From NCBI GenBank assembly GCA_963755155.1, contig CAVWIV010000007.1, positions 310,001-374,000 on the forward strand: DNA of 64,000 bases, written 5' to 3'. Source of the stretch: PALSA-612 sp963755155 (GTDB lineage Bacteria > Actinomycetota > Thermoleophilia > Gaiellales > Gaiellaceae). Positions 1 to 7,704 of the stretch are shown here, piece by piece. A program made the translations under genes and the position numbers. The first letter of the stretch is position 1. Every line of letters starts with the position of its first letter. The notes below the pieces were generated by a model, which was not told where the DNA came from, searched no databases, and worked only from the letters and a program-made list of their open reading frames with translations.

Positions 1-561
1 CGCGTGAGTCGGCTCGGCCGTCAGGCCCTGGTCGCGGCCGGGGCCGTAAACGCAGAACGGCCGCAGGCCGACGCTGGCGACGCCGGACTCTTCCCAGTAG
101 ATGCGCGCCGTGCCCTCGTTCGCGACCTTGTACACGCCGTAGATCGTGGTCGGGGAGATCGCGCCTGACCGGTCGTAGACCGCCGCCGAGCTCGCATAGG
201 CGATGGGCGTTGCAAGCTCGCGCCGTTTCGCCGCTTCGAACAGGCAGACCGTGCCGGTGACGTTGACCCGTGCTCCGCGCACCGGATCGGCCCGGCAGAA
301 CGGCACCTGGAGCGCCGCGAGGTGGATGACGTGGGTGACGCCATGCGCCGCGATCGTCTCCTCGAGCGACTCGAGATCCGCGATGTCACCGCGGACGAGC
401 GTCAGTCGCTCGAGGGCGTCGGGCCCCATGACGAGCTGGAGCCGGGCCGGATCGACACCGATGTCGAACGCGACGACCGGCGCGCCCTCGTCGGCGAGCA
501 CCTTGCACGTCCACGCTCCGAGGCAACCCAGAGCGCCTGTGACGAGAAACACGTCGTTCAC
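1..561 (-). CDS. NAD-dependent epimerase/dehydratase (extended SDR), 3' end cut by window edge
   Basis: The first 187 codons are present. The start is a GTG three bases after the stop of the aldehyde dehydrogenase gene. The nucleotide-binding glycine motif GALGCLG lies at residues 9-15 and an acidic residue follows the second strand (AFD, 31-33), which favours NAD over NADP. The catalytic triad is visible: Ser in AYASS (about 124) and YGVYK (Tyr141, Lys145). The family oxidises, epimerises or dehydrates sugars, often nucleotide sugars. Here the neighbours are sugar-acid catabolic genes, so a sugar or sugar-acid dehydrogenase role is as likely as envelope sugar synthesis. The C-terminal substrate domain is outside the window, so the substrate cannot be judged. 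Confidence 0.85.
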   Translation of the reverse strand, partial: MNDVFLVTGALGCLGAWTCKVLADEGAPVVAFDIGVDPARLQLVMGPDALERLTLVRGDIADLESLEETIAAHGVTHVIHLAALQVPFCRADPVRGARVNVTGTVCLFEAAKRRELATPIAYASSAAVYDRSGAISPTTIYGVYKVANEGTARIYWEESGVASVGLRPFCVYGPGRDQGLTAEPTHA

Positions 562-564
562 GCC

Positions 565-2028
565 CTAGATGTCTTCATACACGGTGATCGTGTCGGTGTA
601 GAACTCGAGCGCCGCGCGGCCCTGCTCGTGCGGGCCGAAGCCGGAGCCCTTGATGCCGCCGAAGGGGACGTGGACGTCCGCGCCGGCGGTCTGGCCGTTG
701 ATCCGCACGATGCCGGCCTGAATCGTCTGCGCGAAGGCCCGGGCGGAGGAGAGGCTCGACGTGAAGATCGCCGCCGACAGGCCAAAGCGCACGGCGTTCG
801 CACGCGTGAGCGCCTCATCGAGCTCGGTGAAGCGGAAGAGCGACGTCACGGGGCCGAACACCTCCTCGCAGGAGAGGAATGCGTCGTCCCCGAGACCCTC
901 GAAGAGCGCCGGCGCGAGCAGATAGGCCTCTTCGTCCAGCCGTTGCCCGCCCGCCAGGAGCGTCCCGCCGTCGGCCCGGCCACGGTCGATCCCTTCGAGC
1001 ACCTCCGTGAGCTGGCTCTCGTTGACGATCGGGCCGACCTCGGTCTCCGGATCGGTCGGGTCGCCCACCACGCCACGCTCCATCCTCGCCAGCAAGCGTG
1101 ACCTGAAGTCGTCGTACACCGAGCCCTCGACGTAGACGCGGCGCGTGGCGGTGCACTTCTGGCCCGCCGACCAGAAGGCGCCGGCATAGACGAGCTCCGC
1201 CGCACGGTCGAGGTCGGCGTCCGCCATGACGATCGCGGGGTTGTGGCCGCCGAGTTCGAGCTGCACGCGCTTGCCGAGCGCGGTAGCCTCGCCGCGCACC
1301 TGCTCGCCGACCGGCACCGAGCCGGTGAAGGAGATGGCGCGCACGTCCGGGTGTGCCACTAGCGGCGTGCCCACGGCCGAGCCCCGCCCGATGACGACGT
1401 TGAACACGCCGGGTGGCGTGTCGGCCTCGTCGAAGCACGCCGCGAGGTGGAGCCCGGTGAGCGGCGCCTCCTGAGCCAGCTTCATGACGACGGTGTTTCC
1501 GTACGCGAGCGCCGGCGCCGCTTTCCACGCGGGGATCGCGGCCGGGAAGTTCCACGGCGTGATCTGCGCGACCACGCCGAGCGGGCGGCGGGTCGTGTAG
1601 ACGACACTTCCGGTCGCCGCCTGCTCGAAGCGCTCGCCGGTCGACCGAAGCCCCTCGCCGGCGAAGAAGCGGAGGATCTGCGCCATTCGCGCCGCCTCGA
1701 GGCGGGCCTCGCGTATCGGCTTGCCCATCTCCAGGGTCATGTCCTGCGCGATCTGCTCCACGCGGCGGTCGACGGCGTCTGCCGTGCGCGCGAGCACGGC
1801 GCCGCGCTGCGCCGCGGGCAGAGCGGCCCAGGCGGGGAAGGCATCCCTCGCCGCCGCGACGGCGCGGTCGACGTCGGCCTCTCCTGACGCCGGAAACGCC
1901 CCGATCGGCTCCGACGGCCGCCAGGGGCCCCGCTTCTCGTACGTCTCGCCCGAGGAGGTCTCGGCCCACTCGCCGCCGACGAAGTTCGCGAATGCCGGCC
2001 GCGCCGGCGCTTCCAGGACCTCAGACAT
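565..2028 (-). CDS. Aldehyde dehydrogenase, likely 2,5-dioxovalerate (alpha-ketoglutarate semialdehyde) dehydrogenase
   Basis: A full-length ALDH of 487 residues. It has the oxyanion Asn in PWNFP (about 160), the general-base Glu in ELGGHNP (258), the nucleophile Cys in GQKCTA (292) and EEVFGP near the C-terminus. I chose the ATG at 2028 because AAGGAG lies 8 bases upstream; an in-frame GTG at 2037 would add three residues. The start overlaps the end of the FAH-family gene by 8 bases, so the two are translationally coupled. Its partner resembles 2-keto-3-deoxy-pentonate dehydratases, whose product is 2,5-dioxovalerate. Oxidation of that semialdehyde to 2-oxoglutarate is the best guess for this enzyme. 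The family assignment is firm; the substrate is inferred from context. Confidence 0.88.
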   Translation of the reverse strand: MSEVLEAPARPAFANFVGGEWAETSSGETYEKRGPWRPSEPIGAFPASGEADVDRAVAAARDAFPAWAALPAAQRGAVLARTADAVDRRVEQIAQDMTLEMGKPIREARLEAARMAQILRFFAGEGLRSTGERFEQAATGSVVYTTRRPLGVVAQITPWNFPAAIPAWKAAPALAYGNTVVMKLAQEAPLTGLHLAACFDEADTPPGVFNVVIGRGSAVGTPLVAHPDVRAISFTGSVPVGEQVRGEATALGKRVQLELGGHNPAIVMADADLDRAAELVYAGAFWSAGQKCTATRRVYVEGSVYDDFRSRLLARMERGVVGDPTDPETEVGPIVNESQLTEVLEGIDRGRADGGTLLAGGQRLDEEAYLLAPALFEGLGDDAFLSCEEVFGPVTSLFRFTELDEALTRANAVRFGLSAAIFTSSLSSARAFAQTIQAGIVRINGQTAGADVHVPFGGIKGSGFGPHEQGRAALEFYTDTITVYEDI

Positions 2029-2848
2029 GTGCCTCACTCCTTGAGACGTCGTTGATGAGAGATGCTGCCGAGACCACGGGGTTCCTGAGCAGTCCGATGC
2101 CGGGAACGCGGATCTCGACGACGTGGCCGGGCTCGAGGGTGAAGTCGCTGGGCGGCACGAGGCCGGTGCCGGTGAGCAGGACGCTCCCCGGTGGGACCGG
2201 GTTCTCGCGGACGAGCCATCCGGCCAGCTCCTCGAACGAGCGGCGCATCTGCTCCGTCGAGGTCTCGCCTGCGAACAGCTCGCTGCCGTCGGTGGAGACG
2301 ATTCGCATCTCGATCTCGAACGGCCGCGAAAGGTCGTCGGGCTCCACGACGGCCGGACCGAGCGCGCACGCTCCGGCGAACACCTTCGCCTGTGGGATGT
2401 AGAGCGGGTTCGCGCCTTCGATCGACCGCGAAGACACGTCGTTGCCGATCGTCACGCCCGTGATCGCGCCCGCCTCGCCGAGCACGATGCCGATCTCGGG
2501 CTCCGGCACGTCCCACGTCGAGTCGGAGCGGACGCCGATCGGCGCGCCGGGCCCGACCGTCCTCCGGCCGCCCGCGTCCTTCAGGAACAGCTCCGGACGG
2601 TCTGCCTCATAGACGAGGCTGTAGACGTCTTCGACCTCCGACTCCTCGACACGCGCGTCGCGGCTGCGGAGGTACGTGACGCCGGCGCACCAGACTTCGG
2701 GCGGGTCGACGGGCGCCAGCAGCGTGTACGGCGACGGCAGCTCGAGGGACTCGCTGTCGAGGGGCTCGACAGGCAGGTCCTGAACCCGGGCGGTGTGCGC
2801 CTGCCCGTCTGGCCCGGCGAAGCGTACGAGGCGCGTGGCGGCATTCAT
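2021..2848 (-). CDS. Fumarylacetoacetate hydrolase-family protein, XylX-like 2-keto-3-deoxy-pentonate dehydratase
   Basis: 275 residues with the FAH fold. The middle carries the stretch typical of the sugar-acid dehydratase branch: WCAGVTYLRSRDARVEES, then RPELFLK, RSDSTWDVPEPE and GNDVSSRSIEGANPLYIPQ. The acidic residues of VPEPEIG are the expected divalent-metal ligands. In Weimberg-type pentose oxidation this branch dehydrates 2-keto-3-deoxy-xylonate or -arabonate to 2,5-dioxovalerate, which the next gene could oxidise to 2-oxoglutarate. The gene heads a three-gene unit (FAH, ALDH, epimerase). A generic acylpyruvate hydrolase role cannot be excluded, but the motif set fits the dehydratase branch better. 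Confidence 0.8.
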   Translation of the reverse strand: MNAATRLVRFAGPDGQAHTARVQDLPVEPLDSESLELPSPYTLLAPVDPPEVWCAGVTYLRSRDARVEESEVEDVYSLVYEADRPELFLKDAGGRRTVGPGAPIGVRSDSTWDVPEPEIGIVLGEAGAITGVTIGNDVSSRSIEGANPLYIPQAKVFAGACALGPAVVEPDDLSRPFEIEMRIVSTDGSELFAGETSTEQMRRSFEELAGWLVRENPVPPGSVLLTGTGLVPPSDFTLEPGHVVEIRVPGIGLLRNPVVSAASLINDVSRSEAHV

Positions 2849-2958
2849 CCAGACGCATCGTAATTTGCGCGCCCAGCCGCGTGCCTTGCGCTACGCTGCG
2901 CGGAGAACAGAACGAGTATCGGTTGCGTCATCGCTCCCTTACACGTTCATGAGTACGC

Positions 2959-2968
2959 AAGGGAGGTG
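2959..2968 (+). promoter_or_regulatory. Strong Shine-Dalgarno of cspA
   Basis: AAGGGAGGTG is nearly fully complementary to the 16S rRNA 3' end and sits 8 bases before the cspA ATG. It is much stronger than most ribosome sites in this window, fitting a highly translated cold-shock gene. The 128 bases between the FAH gene and cspA must hold both divergent promoters, but I cannot assign -10/-35 boxes with confidence. Confidence 0.65.
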
Positions 2969-2976
2969 TTTTTCAT

Positions 2977-3186
2977 ATGGCAACCGGAACCGTGAAGTGG
3001 TTCAACGACGCCAAGGGTTACGGCTTCATCACGCCGTCGGAAGGCGGCGACGACCTGTTCGTGCACCACACCGGCATCGCCGGCAGCGGCTTCAAGACGC
3101 TGACCGAAGGTGCGACGGTGGAGTACGAGGCCGCCGAAGGCCCCAAGGGCCCGCAGGCGACGAACGTCGTCGAAGTCCGCGGCTAG
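2977..3186 (+). CDS. cspA: Cold-shock protein, CspA family
   Basis: A 69-residue single cold-shock domain of standard length. The RNA-binding motifs are KGYGFI (13-18, RNP1) and DLFVHH (26-31, RNP2), with the conserved GTVKWFN start. Such proteins bind single-stranded RNA or DNA and melt structure in mRNA. The gene has a strong ribosome site and is followed by an 11-bp GC hairpin and then infA on the same strand. Cold-shock genes and translation initiation factors are often co-expressed at low temperature, so the pairing is functionally plausible. Confidence 0.96.
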   Translation: MATGTVKWFNDAKGYGFITPSEGGDDLFVHHTGIAGSGFKTLTEGATVEYEAAEGPKGPQATNVVEVRG

Positions 3187-3205
3187 AACCCGCAGAAGTG
3201 CATAC

Positions 3206-3242
3206 GAGGCGGCGGCGGTGCTTACGGGCCTGCCGCCGCCTC
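3206..3242 (+). terminator. GC-rich hairpin between cspA and infA (terminator or attenuator)
   Basis: A perfect 11-bp stem, GAGGCGGCGGC (3206-3216) with GCCGCCGCCTC (3232-3242), encloses a 15-base loop. No run of T follows, so it is not a classical intrinsic terminator. It starts 20 bases after the cspA stop. It could end or stabilise the cspA transcript, or partly attenuate transcription into infA. Confidence 0.5.
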
Positions 3243-3257
3243 TATGCTGTCTACGAG

Positions 3258-3278
3258 ATGAAAGGAGCACGGCAATAG
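3258..3278 (+). other. Six-codon upstream ORF overlapping the infA ATA start
   Basis: ATG AAA GGA GCA CGG CAA TAG encodes MKGARQ. Its stop TAG (3276-3278) overlaps the putative ATA start of infA (3275-3277) in the arrangement ATAG. The AAAGGAG that would serve infA lies inside this mini-ORF. It may be chance, but start/stop overlaps are the usual coupling mode in this window, so a role in loading ribosomes at a weak start is possible. Confidence 0.3.
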
Positions 3279-3496
3279 CCGAGAAAGAAGAGAAGATCGA
3301 CATGGAGGGCGAGGTCGTCGAGGCGCTCCGGAACGGCATGTACCGGATCAAGCTCGACAACGGCCACGAGACCCTCGGCTACACCGCCGGCAAGATGCGC
3401 CGCCACCGGATCCGCATCCTCCCGGGCGACCGCATCAAGGTAGAGCTCTCCGCGTACGACCTCGAACGCGGCCGGATCGTCTACCGCTACCGCTGA
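3275..3496 (+). CDS. infA: Translation initiation factor IF-1 with putative ATA start
   Basis: An S1/OB-fold IF-1. From the ATA codon the protein has 73 residues, the normal family length: (M)AEKEEKIDMEGEVVEAL, then NGMYRIKLDNGHETLGY and GKMRRHRIRILPGDRI. AGGAG lies at 3263-3267, 7 bases before ATA, which is ideal spacing. The first in-frame ATG (3302) would remove the conserved N-terminal strand and has no convincing ribosome site. IF-1 binds the 30S A site and helps IF-3 select the initiator tRNA and start codon. The gene is not beside rpmJ/rpsM as usual, so it may be a second copy. A G-to-A sequencing error at the start codon is the simplest alternative. Confidence 0.85.
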   Translation: MAEKEEKIDMEGEVVEALRNGMYRIKLDNGHETLGYTAGKMRRHRIRILPGDRIKVELSAYDLERGRIVYRYR

Positions 3497-3511
3497 CTTC
3501 CGGCGTCGGAT

Positions 3512-3531
3512 CGCCGTCTCAGTAGACGGCG
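3512..3531. terminator. Hairpin between convergent infA and SDR genes
   Basis: CGCCGTCT, loop CAGT, AGACGGCG: a perfect 8-bp stem starting 15 bases after the infA stop and overlapping the SDR stop codon. There is no T tract on either side. Its position between converging genes suggests a bidirectional terminator. Confidence 0.5.
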
Positions 3532-4226
3532 CGGCCGCCCGAGATGTCGTACGTCGCCCCTGTCGAGAACGAGCAGTCCTCGCTCGCGAGCCACGCGACG
3601 AGCGCGGCCACTTCGTCTGCCGTTCCCATACGGCCGAGGGGGATCCGCTCCACCATGTAGTCGATGTGGTGCTGGGAGAGGCCCTCGAGGATGGGAGTCT
3701 CGATGACGGCTGGGGCGATGCAGTTCACGAGCACGCCCGTTCCGGCGACGTCCTTGCCGATGGCCTTCGTCATCGCGATCACGGCCGCCTTGGACGCTGA
3801 GTAGGCCCCGGCCATCGGGTTTCCGTCCTTGCCGGCGATGGAAGCCACGAGCACGATGCGGCCGTAGCCACGGTCGATCATTCCCGGGAGCGCGGCGCGG
3901 CAGGCGTAGAACGACCCGGTGGCGTTCACCGACAACACCCGCTCCCACTCCTCGTCGGTGACGTCGACCGTGCGCAGAGACTCCCCGGGAATCCCGGCCG
4001 AGTTGACGAGGACGTCCAGCCGCCCGTGTCGTTCCTCGATGCTCGCCACGGCTGCGTCGAGATCGGCTGAGCGCGTGACGTCACCCTGGACGTCCGCCGT
4101 ATCGTTGGCGTCGAACGTCACGACCTCGGCGCCGCAGTCACGGAGGCGGGCCGCTACGGCCGCGCCGATCCCGCTCGCGCCGCCGGTCACGAGTGCGATC
4201 CGGCCTGCGAAGTCGTACGTGTTCAC
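3519..4226 (-). CDS. Short-chain dehydrogenase/reductase (FabG-like)
   Basis: 235 residues, GTG start. Classical SDR motifs: TGGASGIG (14-21) for the cofactor, VNSAG in the fourth strand, catalytic Ser129, and YSASK (Tyr142, Lys146). Asp39 after strand two (TFDAND) favours NAD(H). The family interconverts alcohols and ketones. The gene is divergent from the diol dehydratase genes with only 25 bases between starts, so shared regulation is possible. A sugar or diol dehydrogenase role fits the surroundings, but 3-oxoacyl reductase-like proteins look the same, so the substrate is unknown. Confidence 0.88.
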   Translation of the reverse strand: MNTYDFAGRIALVTGGASGIGAAVAARLRDCGAEVVTFDANDTADVQGDVTRSADLDAAVASIEERHGRLDVLVNSAGIPGESLRTVDVTDEEWERVLSVNATGSFYACRAALPGMIDRGYGRIVLVASIAGKDGNPMAGAYSASKAAVIAMTKAIGKDVAGTGVLVNCIAPAVIETPILEGLSQHHIDYMVERIPLGRMGTADEVAALVAWLASEDCSFSTGATYDISGGRAVY

Positions 4227-4251
4227 GACAGGCCTACTCTAAGCTCATCCC

Positions 4252-4677
4252 GTGGGGGCTGAACCCGCGTCCGACTACCCGCTCGGCCAGAAACGGCCGG
4301 AGGTTGTGACCACCCCTTCCGGTCTTCCCCTCGACGAGGTCACGGTGGAGTCGATGCGTGCCGGACGGCTGAATTGGGAGGATCTGCGCGCGACGCCCGA
4401 GACTTTGCGCCGGCAGGCGGCGGTGGCTGAGGCCGTCGGGCGCAGGGCCCTCGCGGAGAACCTCGAGCGGGCGGCAGAGCTGGCGGCGATTCCCTCGGAC
4501 ACAATCCTCGAGGTCTACACAGCCCTGCGGCCGCATCGCTCGACCGCGGACGAGCTCGAGGCGTGGGCAGCGCGGCTCGACGAGGCTGAGGCGCCGAAGT
4601 CGGCGTCGTTCGTGCGGGAGGCGATCGACGTGTACGCAAAGAGAGGGCTTCTTGCAGGATCTCACGGCAGGGTCTGA
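4252..4677 (+). CDS. pduE: Diol/glycerol dehydratase small subunit
   Basis: 141 residues, GTG start. It matches the PduE/DhaB3 family along its length: YPLGQKRPE and TPSGLPLDEVTVE near the start, DLRATPETLRRQAAVAE, then LAENLERAAELAAIP and TALRPHRSTADELE. The small subunit completes the (alpha-beta-gamma)2 coenzyme B12 enzyme that converts 1,2-diols or glycerol to aldehydes. In enteric operons it is the last subunit gene (C-D-E); here it comes first and overlaps the fused large/medium gene by 26 bases. Confidence 0.93.
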   Translation: MGAEPASDYPLGQKRPEVVTTPSGLPLDEVTVESMRAGRLNWEDLRATPETLRRQAAVAEAVGRRALAENLERAAELAAIPSDTILEVYTALRPHRSTADELEAWAARLDEAEAPKSASFVREAIDVYAKRGLLAGSHGRV

Positions 4678-6883
4678 GCGCTTTCGGTCTCGCGAACAGC
4701 GCGAGCTTCGGCGCGAGATGTTGATCGCGCCGTACCCGGAGCTCGGCCTCGTGGCCATGGACGGTCCGGATGACCCGGAGCCGAGTCTCGTCGTCGAGAG
4801 CGGCCGCGTAGTCGAAATCGACGGCCGGCGCGAGGACGAGTTCGATGTCCTCGACGCGTTCATCGCGCGCAGAGGCATCGACCTCGAAGCGGCTGCCGAG
4901 GCCGCGCTGCTCGCCGACGGCGAGCTCGCGCGGCGCCTCGTTGACGTCGACCACTCGCGGGACGAGCTCGTCCGGCTGAGCCGCGGCCTGACGCCCGCTC
5001 GGCTTGCCCGCGTGGTCGGCAGCCTCGACCCCGTCGAGATGATGTTCGCGCTCAAGAAGCTGCGCGCGCGGCGGGCTCCGGCGAACCAAGCCCACGTGAC
5101 GAATCTCAAGGAGAGCCCTGCGCTGCTCGCGGCCGATGCCGCGGAGGCCGCCGCGCGTGGGTTCGCCGAGCTCGAGACGACCGTGGGCGTCTCCCGCTAC
5201 GCCCCGCTCAACGCGATCGCGCTGCTTGTCGGTTCCCAGACAGGGCGTCCTGGAGTGATGACCCAGTGCGCGGTCGAGGAGCGCCGCAACCTCGAGCTGG
5301 CTATCCAGGGCCTCGTGACGTACGCGGAGACGTTGTCCGTGTACGGCACGGAGCCCGTGTTCGTGGACGGCGACGACACGCCGTGGTCGAAAGCGTTTCT
5401 CGCGTCCGCGTATGCGTCGCGAGGCGTGAAGGTCCGCTTCACGTCCGGCGGCGGTTCCGAGGCGCTCATGGGTCACGCGCAGGGAAAGTCGATGCTCTAT
5501 CTCGAGGCGCGATGCCTCGCCGCGGTTCGCGCCGCCGGCTCGCAAGGGGTGCAGAACGGGTCGATCTCGTGCGTCGCGCTCGTGCTGGCGGTGCCCGGGG
5601 GAACGCGGGAGATTCTCGCGGAGAACCTGCTGGCCGCCTGGCTCGATCTCGAGGTGGCGTCGGGCAACGACGCCATCGCGTCGCACTCGGAGGTCCGCAA
5701 GACGGCGAAGCTCATGGGGCAGCTGCTGCCCGGCACCGACTTCGTCACGTCCGGGTACTCGATCATGCCCCGCAAGGACAACATGTTCGGCGGCGGCAAC
5801 TACGACGCGGACGACCTCGACGAGTGGCTGACGGTGCAGCGCGACTGGCAGGTGGACGCAGGCATCGAGCCGCTCGCCGAGGAGTCGGCGCTCGCCGTCC
5901 GCGAGCGGGGAGCACGTGCCGTGCAGGCAGTGTTCGCGGCTCTCGGTTTCCCCGAGATCTCGGATACCGAGGTCGCGGCGGCGACGTGCGGCTATTCGAG
6001 CGACGATCTTCCCGATCGCGACCGGGCAGCGGACGTGGCCGCCGCCGACCGGGTGCTCACCGATCGTGTTTCCGGCCTCGATGTCGCCCGCGCGCTCGAC
6101 GACGCCGGGTTCGAGGACATCGCCGCTGCGATCATCGGCATGCAACGCCAGCGGGTCTGCGCCGACTATCTCCAGACCTCGGCCGTGATCGGCGAGGACT
6201 GGGGCGTGAGGTCGGCCGTGAACGATCCCAACCGGTACTCCGGGCCGGGCACGGGCTATGTGCTGGACCCAGCACGCTGGGAGCTGCTGCAGGCGCTGCC
6301 GCAGACGCTCGATCCACGCGACTTCGACGAGGAGGAAGACGCGGAGCAGGCCGTGGATGAATTGCATGTTGCCAAGATAGAGAACGAACCGGACGAAGTG
6401 GTGATCGCCGTCGGGCCGGCATTCGGCGACGTGATCCGGCGGACGATCAACGGGCTGGCGCATGCCGACGTCCTCGCCGCGCTCGAGGAAGGCGTTCGCG
6501 AGGCTGGAGGACAGCCGAGGCTCGTCCGCGTCAGACGGGCGGCCGACGTCGCCTTCATCGGCCACGACGGCGCGGCGCTCTCCGGGTCGCGCATCGCGGT
6601 GGGCCTCCAGTCGAAGGGAACGGCGGTGATCCATCGCGCGGATCTCGAGCCGCTCGACAATCTCGAGCTGTTCGGCATGTCGCCGCTCTACACGCTCGAG
6701 TCGTACCGCGCGATCGGCCGCAACGCCGCCGGCTACGCGCTGGGGCGGGAAGTCGGTCCGGTGCCGACGATGATGGACAACTTCGCGCGGGCGAAGCTGA
6801 TCGTGAAGACGACGCTGCTGCACGCGCGGGAGACGGCCGCGGTCGTACCGGGCGCCCCGCCGGTCGAGCTCCGGCTGCTCTAG
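4652..6883 (+). CDS. pduCD: Coenzyme B12-dependent diol/glycerol dehydratase, fused large and medium subunits
   Basis: 743 residues, TTG start at 4652; the N-terminus from SERF onward already aligns with PduC. Residues 1 to about 555 are the large subunit TIM barrel. All active-site residues known from the Klebsiella enzyme are kept with a constant +5 offset: His148, Glu175, Glu226, Gln301, Asp340, Ser367. After an acidic linker (DEEEDAEQ) residues from about 574 form the medium subunit (DEVVIAVGPAFG, GLQSKGTAVIH, NLELFGMSPL). The two subunits that jointly bind adenosylcobalamin are thus one polypeptide. No reactivase genes, shell proteins or B12 riboswitch are visible nearby. Substrate (1,2-propanediol, glycerol or another diol) is not determined. 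Confidence 0.93.
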   Translation: MQDLTAGSERFRSREQRELRREMLIAPYPELGLVAMDGPDDPEPSLVVESGRVVEIDGRREDEFDVLDAFIARRGIDLEAAAEAALLADGELARRLVDVDHSRDELVRLSRGLTPARLARVVGSLDPVEMMFALKKLRARRAPANQAHVTNLKESPALLAADAAEAAARGFAELETTVGVSRYAPLNAIALLVGSQTGRPGVMTQCAVEERRNLELAIQGLVTYAETLSVYGTEPVFVDGDDTPWSKAFLASAYASRGVKVRFTSGGGSEALMGHAQGKSMLYLEARCLAAVRAAGSQGVQNGSISCVALVLAVPGGTREILAENLLAAWLDLEVASGNDAIASHSEVRKTAKLMGQLLPGTDFVTSGYSIMPRKDNMFGGGNYDADDLDEWLTVQRDWQVDAGIEPLAEESALAVRERGARAVQAVFAALGFPEISDTEVAAATCGYSSDDLPDRDRAADVAAADRVLTDRVSGLDVARALDDAGFEDIAAAIIGMQRQRVCADYLQTSAVIGEDWGVRSAVNDPNRYSGPGTGYVLDPARWELLQALPQTLDPRDFDEEEDAEQAVDELHVAKIENEPDEVVIAVGPAFGDVIRRTINGLAHADVLAALEEGVREAGGQPRLVRVRRAADVAFIGHDGAALSGSRIAVGLQSKGTAVIHRADLEPLDNLELFGMSPLYTLESYRAIGRNAAGYALGREVGPVPTMMDNFARAKLIVKTTLLHARETAAVVPGAPPVELRLL

Positions 6884-7307
6884 CTGCGTGGCCTGAGCGC
6901 GATGGTCGTCGTGGTAACCGCCACCAGGCGCTCAGCGCTGTCGTCATCGACGGCGACGACCTCACCGCGGCACGTCGTCAACCTTCGACCTGCCCGGACG
7001 ACGCGCCCCCGGGCGACGAACCGGGTGCCCCGCGCGGGCTCGAGCAAGTTGATCTTGAACTCGACCGTGAGCACCTCGACGTCGGTCTCGGCCGCCGAGG
7101 ACGCGGCGAAGCCGCATGCGGTGTCCACGACGGTCGCGAGCACGCCCGCGTGGACAAAGCCGTGCTGCTGTGTGAGACGGTCGTCGAAGGAGAACGCAAG
7201 TCGAGCTCCCCCGGTGCGGCATGGACGACGCCAACGCCCAGCAGCGCCATGATCGGCTGCGTTGCGACGGCCTGCCGGGCGAGCTCCCCGAAGTCGGATG
7301 CGTCCAT
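6880..7307 (-). CDS. PaaI-type hotdog thioesterase, one frameshift
   Basis: The N-terminal piece starts at ATG 7307 (MDASDFGELARQAVATQP, then GVGVVHAAPGELDL). The rest lies in another frame: FSFDDRLTQQHGFVHAGVLA, then VDTACGFAAS and the strands up to the stop at 6880. QQHGFVHAGVLATVVDTACG is the PaaI/YdiI hotdog signature and normally hydrolyses acyl-CoA thioesters. The frames meet near 7195-7201; one base seems missing there, the only clear deletion-type break I found. The gene is the last of the molybdenum hydroxylase operon and converges with the diol dehydratase gene with a 4-base overlap. Confidence 0.72.
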
Positions 7308-7321
7308 CTAACGGGCGTCCG

Positions 7322-7696
7322 TCAGCGTGTCAGAGCGGCGACGATAACCCCCGCCGCCACGAGTTGGGCCCACGCCGGCACGCCGCCCTCTTGATGCCAA
7401 CCCTCGATGCGATGGGACGGATACAGATCGCGTCCTCCCGGTTTCGGCAAGGGCAGCACGTGCTCGAGGTCGGGGGCCGCGCAGACGGCGCCTCCGAGCA
7501 CCGCTGGATCGAGCAGGCCTCGCCGCAGCGCGAGCACCGTGAGCAGGAACAAGCCAGATGCCGTCTCGAACTTCCGGGACCGAATGTCCTCGTGTGGGAC
7601 GGCGTCCTGGAGCGCATGTAGCACCAGGCCGGCGCCGACGGCGCCGCCGCGAGACCCGATGAGTGCACCTGCCGCCGCACCGGCCGCGACGTGCAT
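7322..7696 (-). CDS. Small membrane protein, weak similarity to YdjM/DUF457 metal-dependent hydrolases
   Basis: 124 residues from ATG 7696. Two or three hydrophobic segments are visible: an Ala/Gly-rich N-terminus, a central SGLFLLTVLAL segment and a C-terminal AQLVAAGVIVAAL segment. Between them are LVLHALQDAVPHEDI, APDLEHVLPLP and YPSHRIEG; the His and Asp residues in these spots recall membrane-bound YdjM/DUF457 proteins. The similarity is weak and function unknown. It follows the DUF6941-like gene in the same operon. Confidence 0.55.
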   Translation of the reverse strand: MHVAAGAAAGALIGSRGGAVGAGLVLHALQDAVPHEDIRSRKFETASGLFLLTVLALRRGLLDPAVLGGAVCAAPDLEHVLPLPKPGGRDLYPSHRIEGWHQEGGVPAWAQLVAAGVIVAALTR

Positions 7697-7704
7697 AGCG
7701 ACGA

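Noticed and set aside
815..1969. Long alternative frame inside the aldehyde dehydrogenase gene
   Set aside because: Arg/Gly-rich frame-shadow of a complete ALDH with all catalytic residues.
4340..6823. An 827-codon open frame on the minus strand, antisense to the diol dehydratase gene
   Set aside because: Its translation is Arg/His/Leu-rich with no domain, as expected from reading high-GC codons backwards. The plus-strand gene matches its family from end to end.
4252..6883. A bacterial microcompartment (Pdu-type) locus
   Set aside because: No BMC-domain shell proteins, PduL, or encapsulated aldehyde/alcohol dehydrogenases in the flanks.
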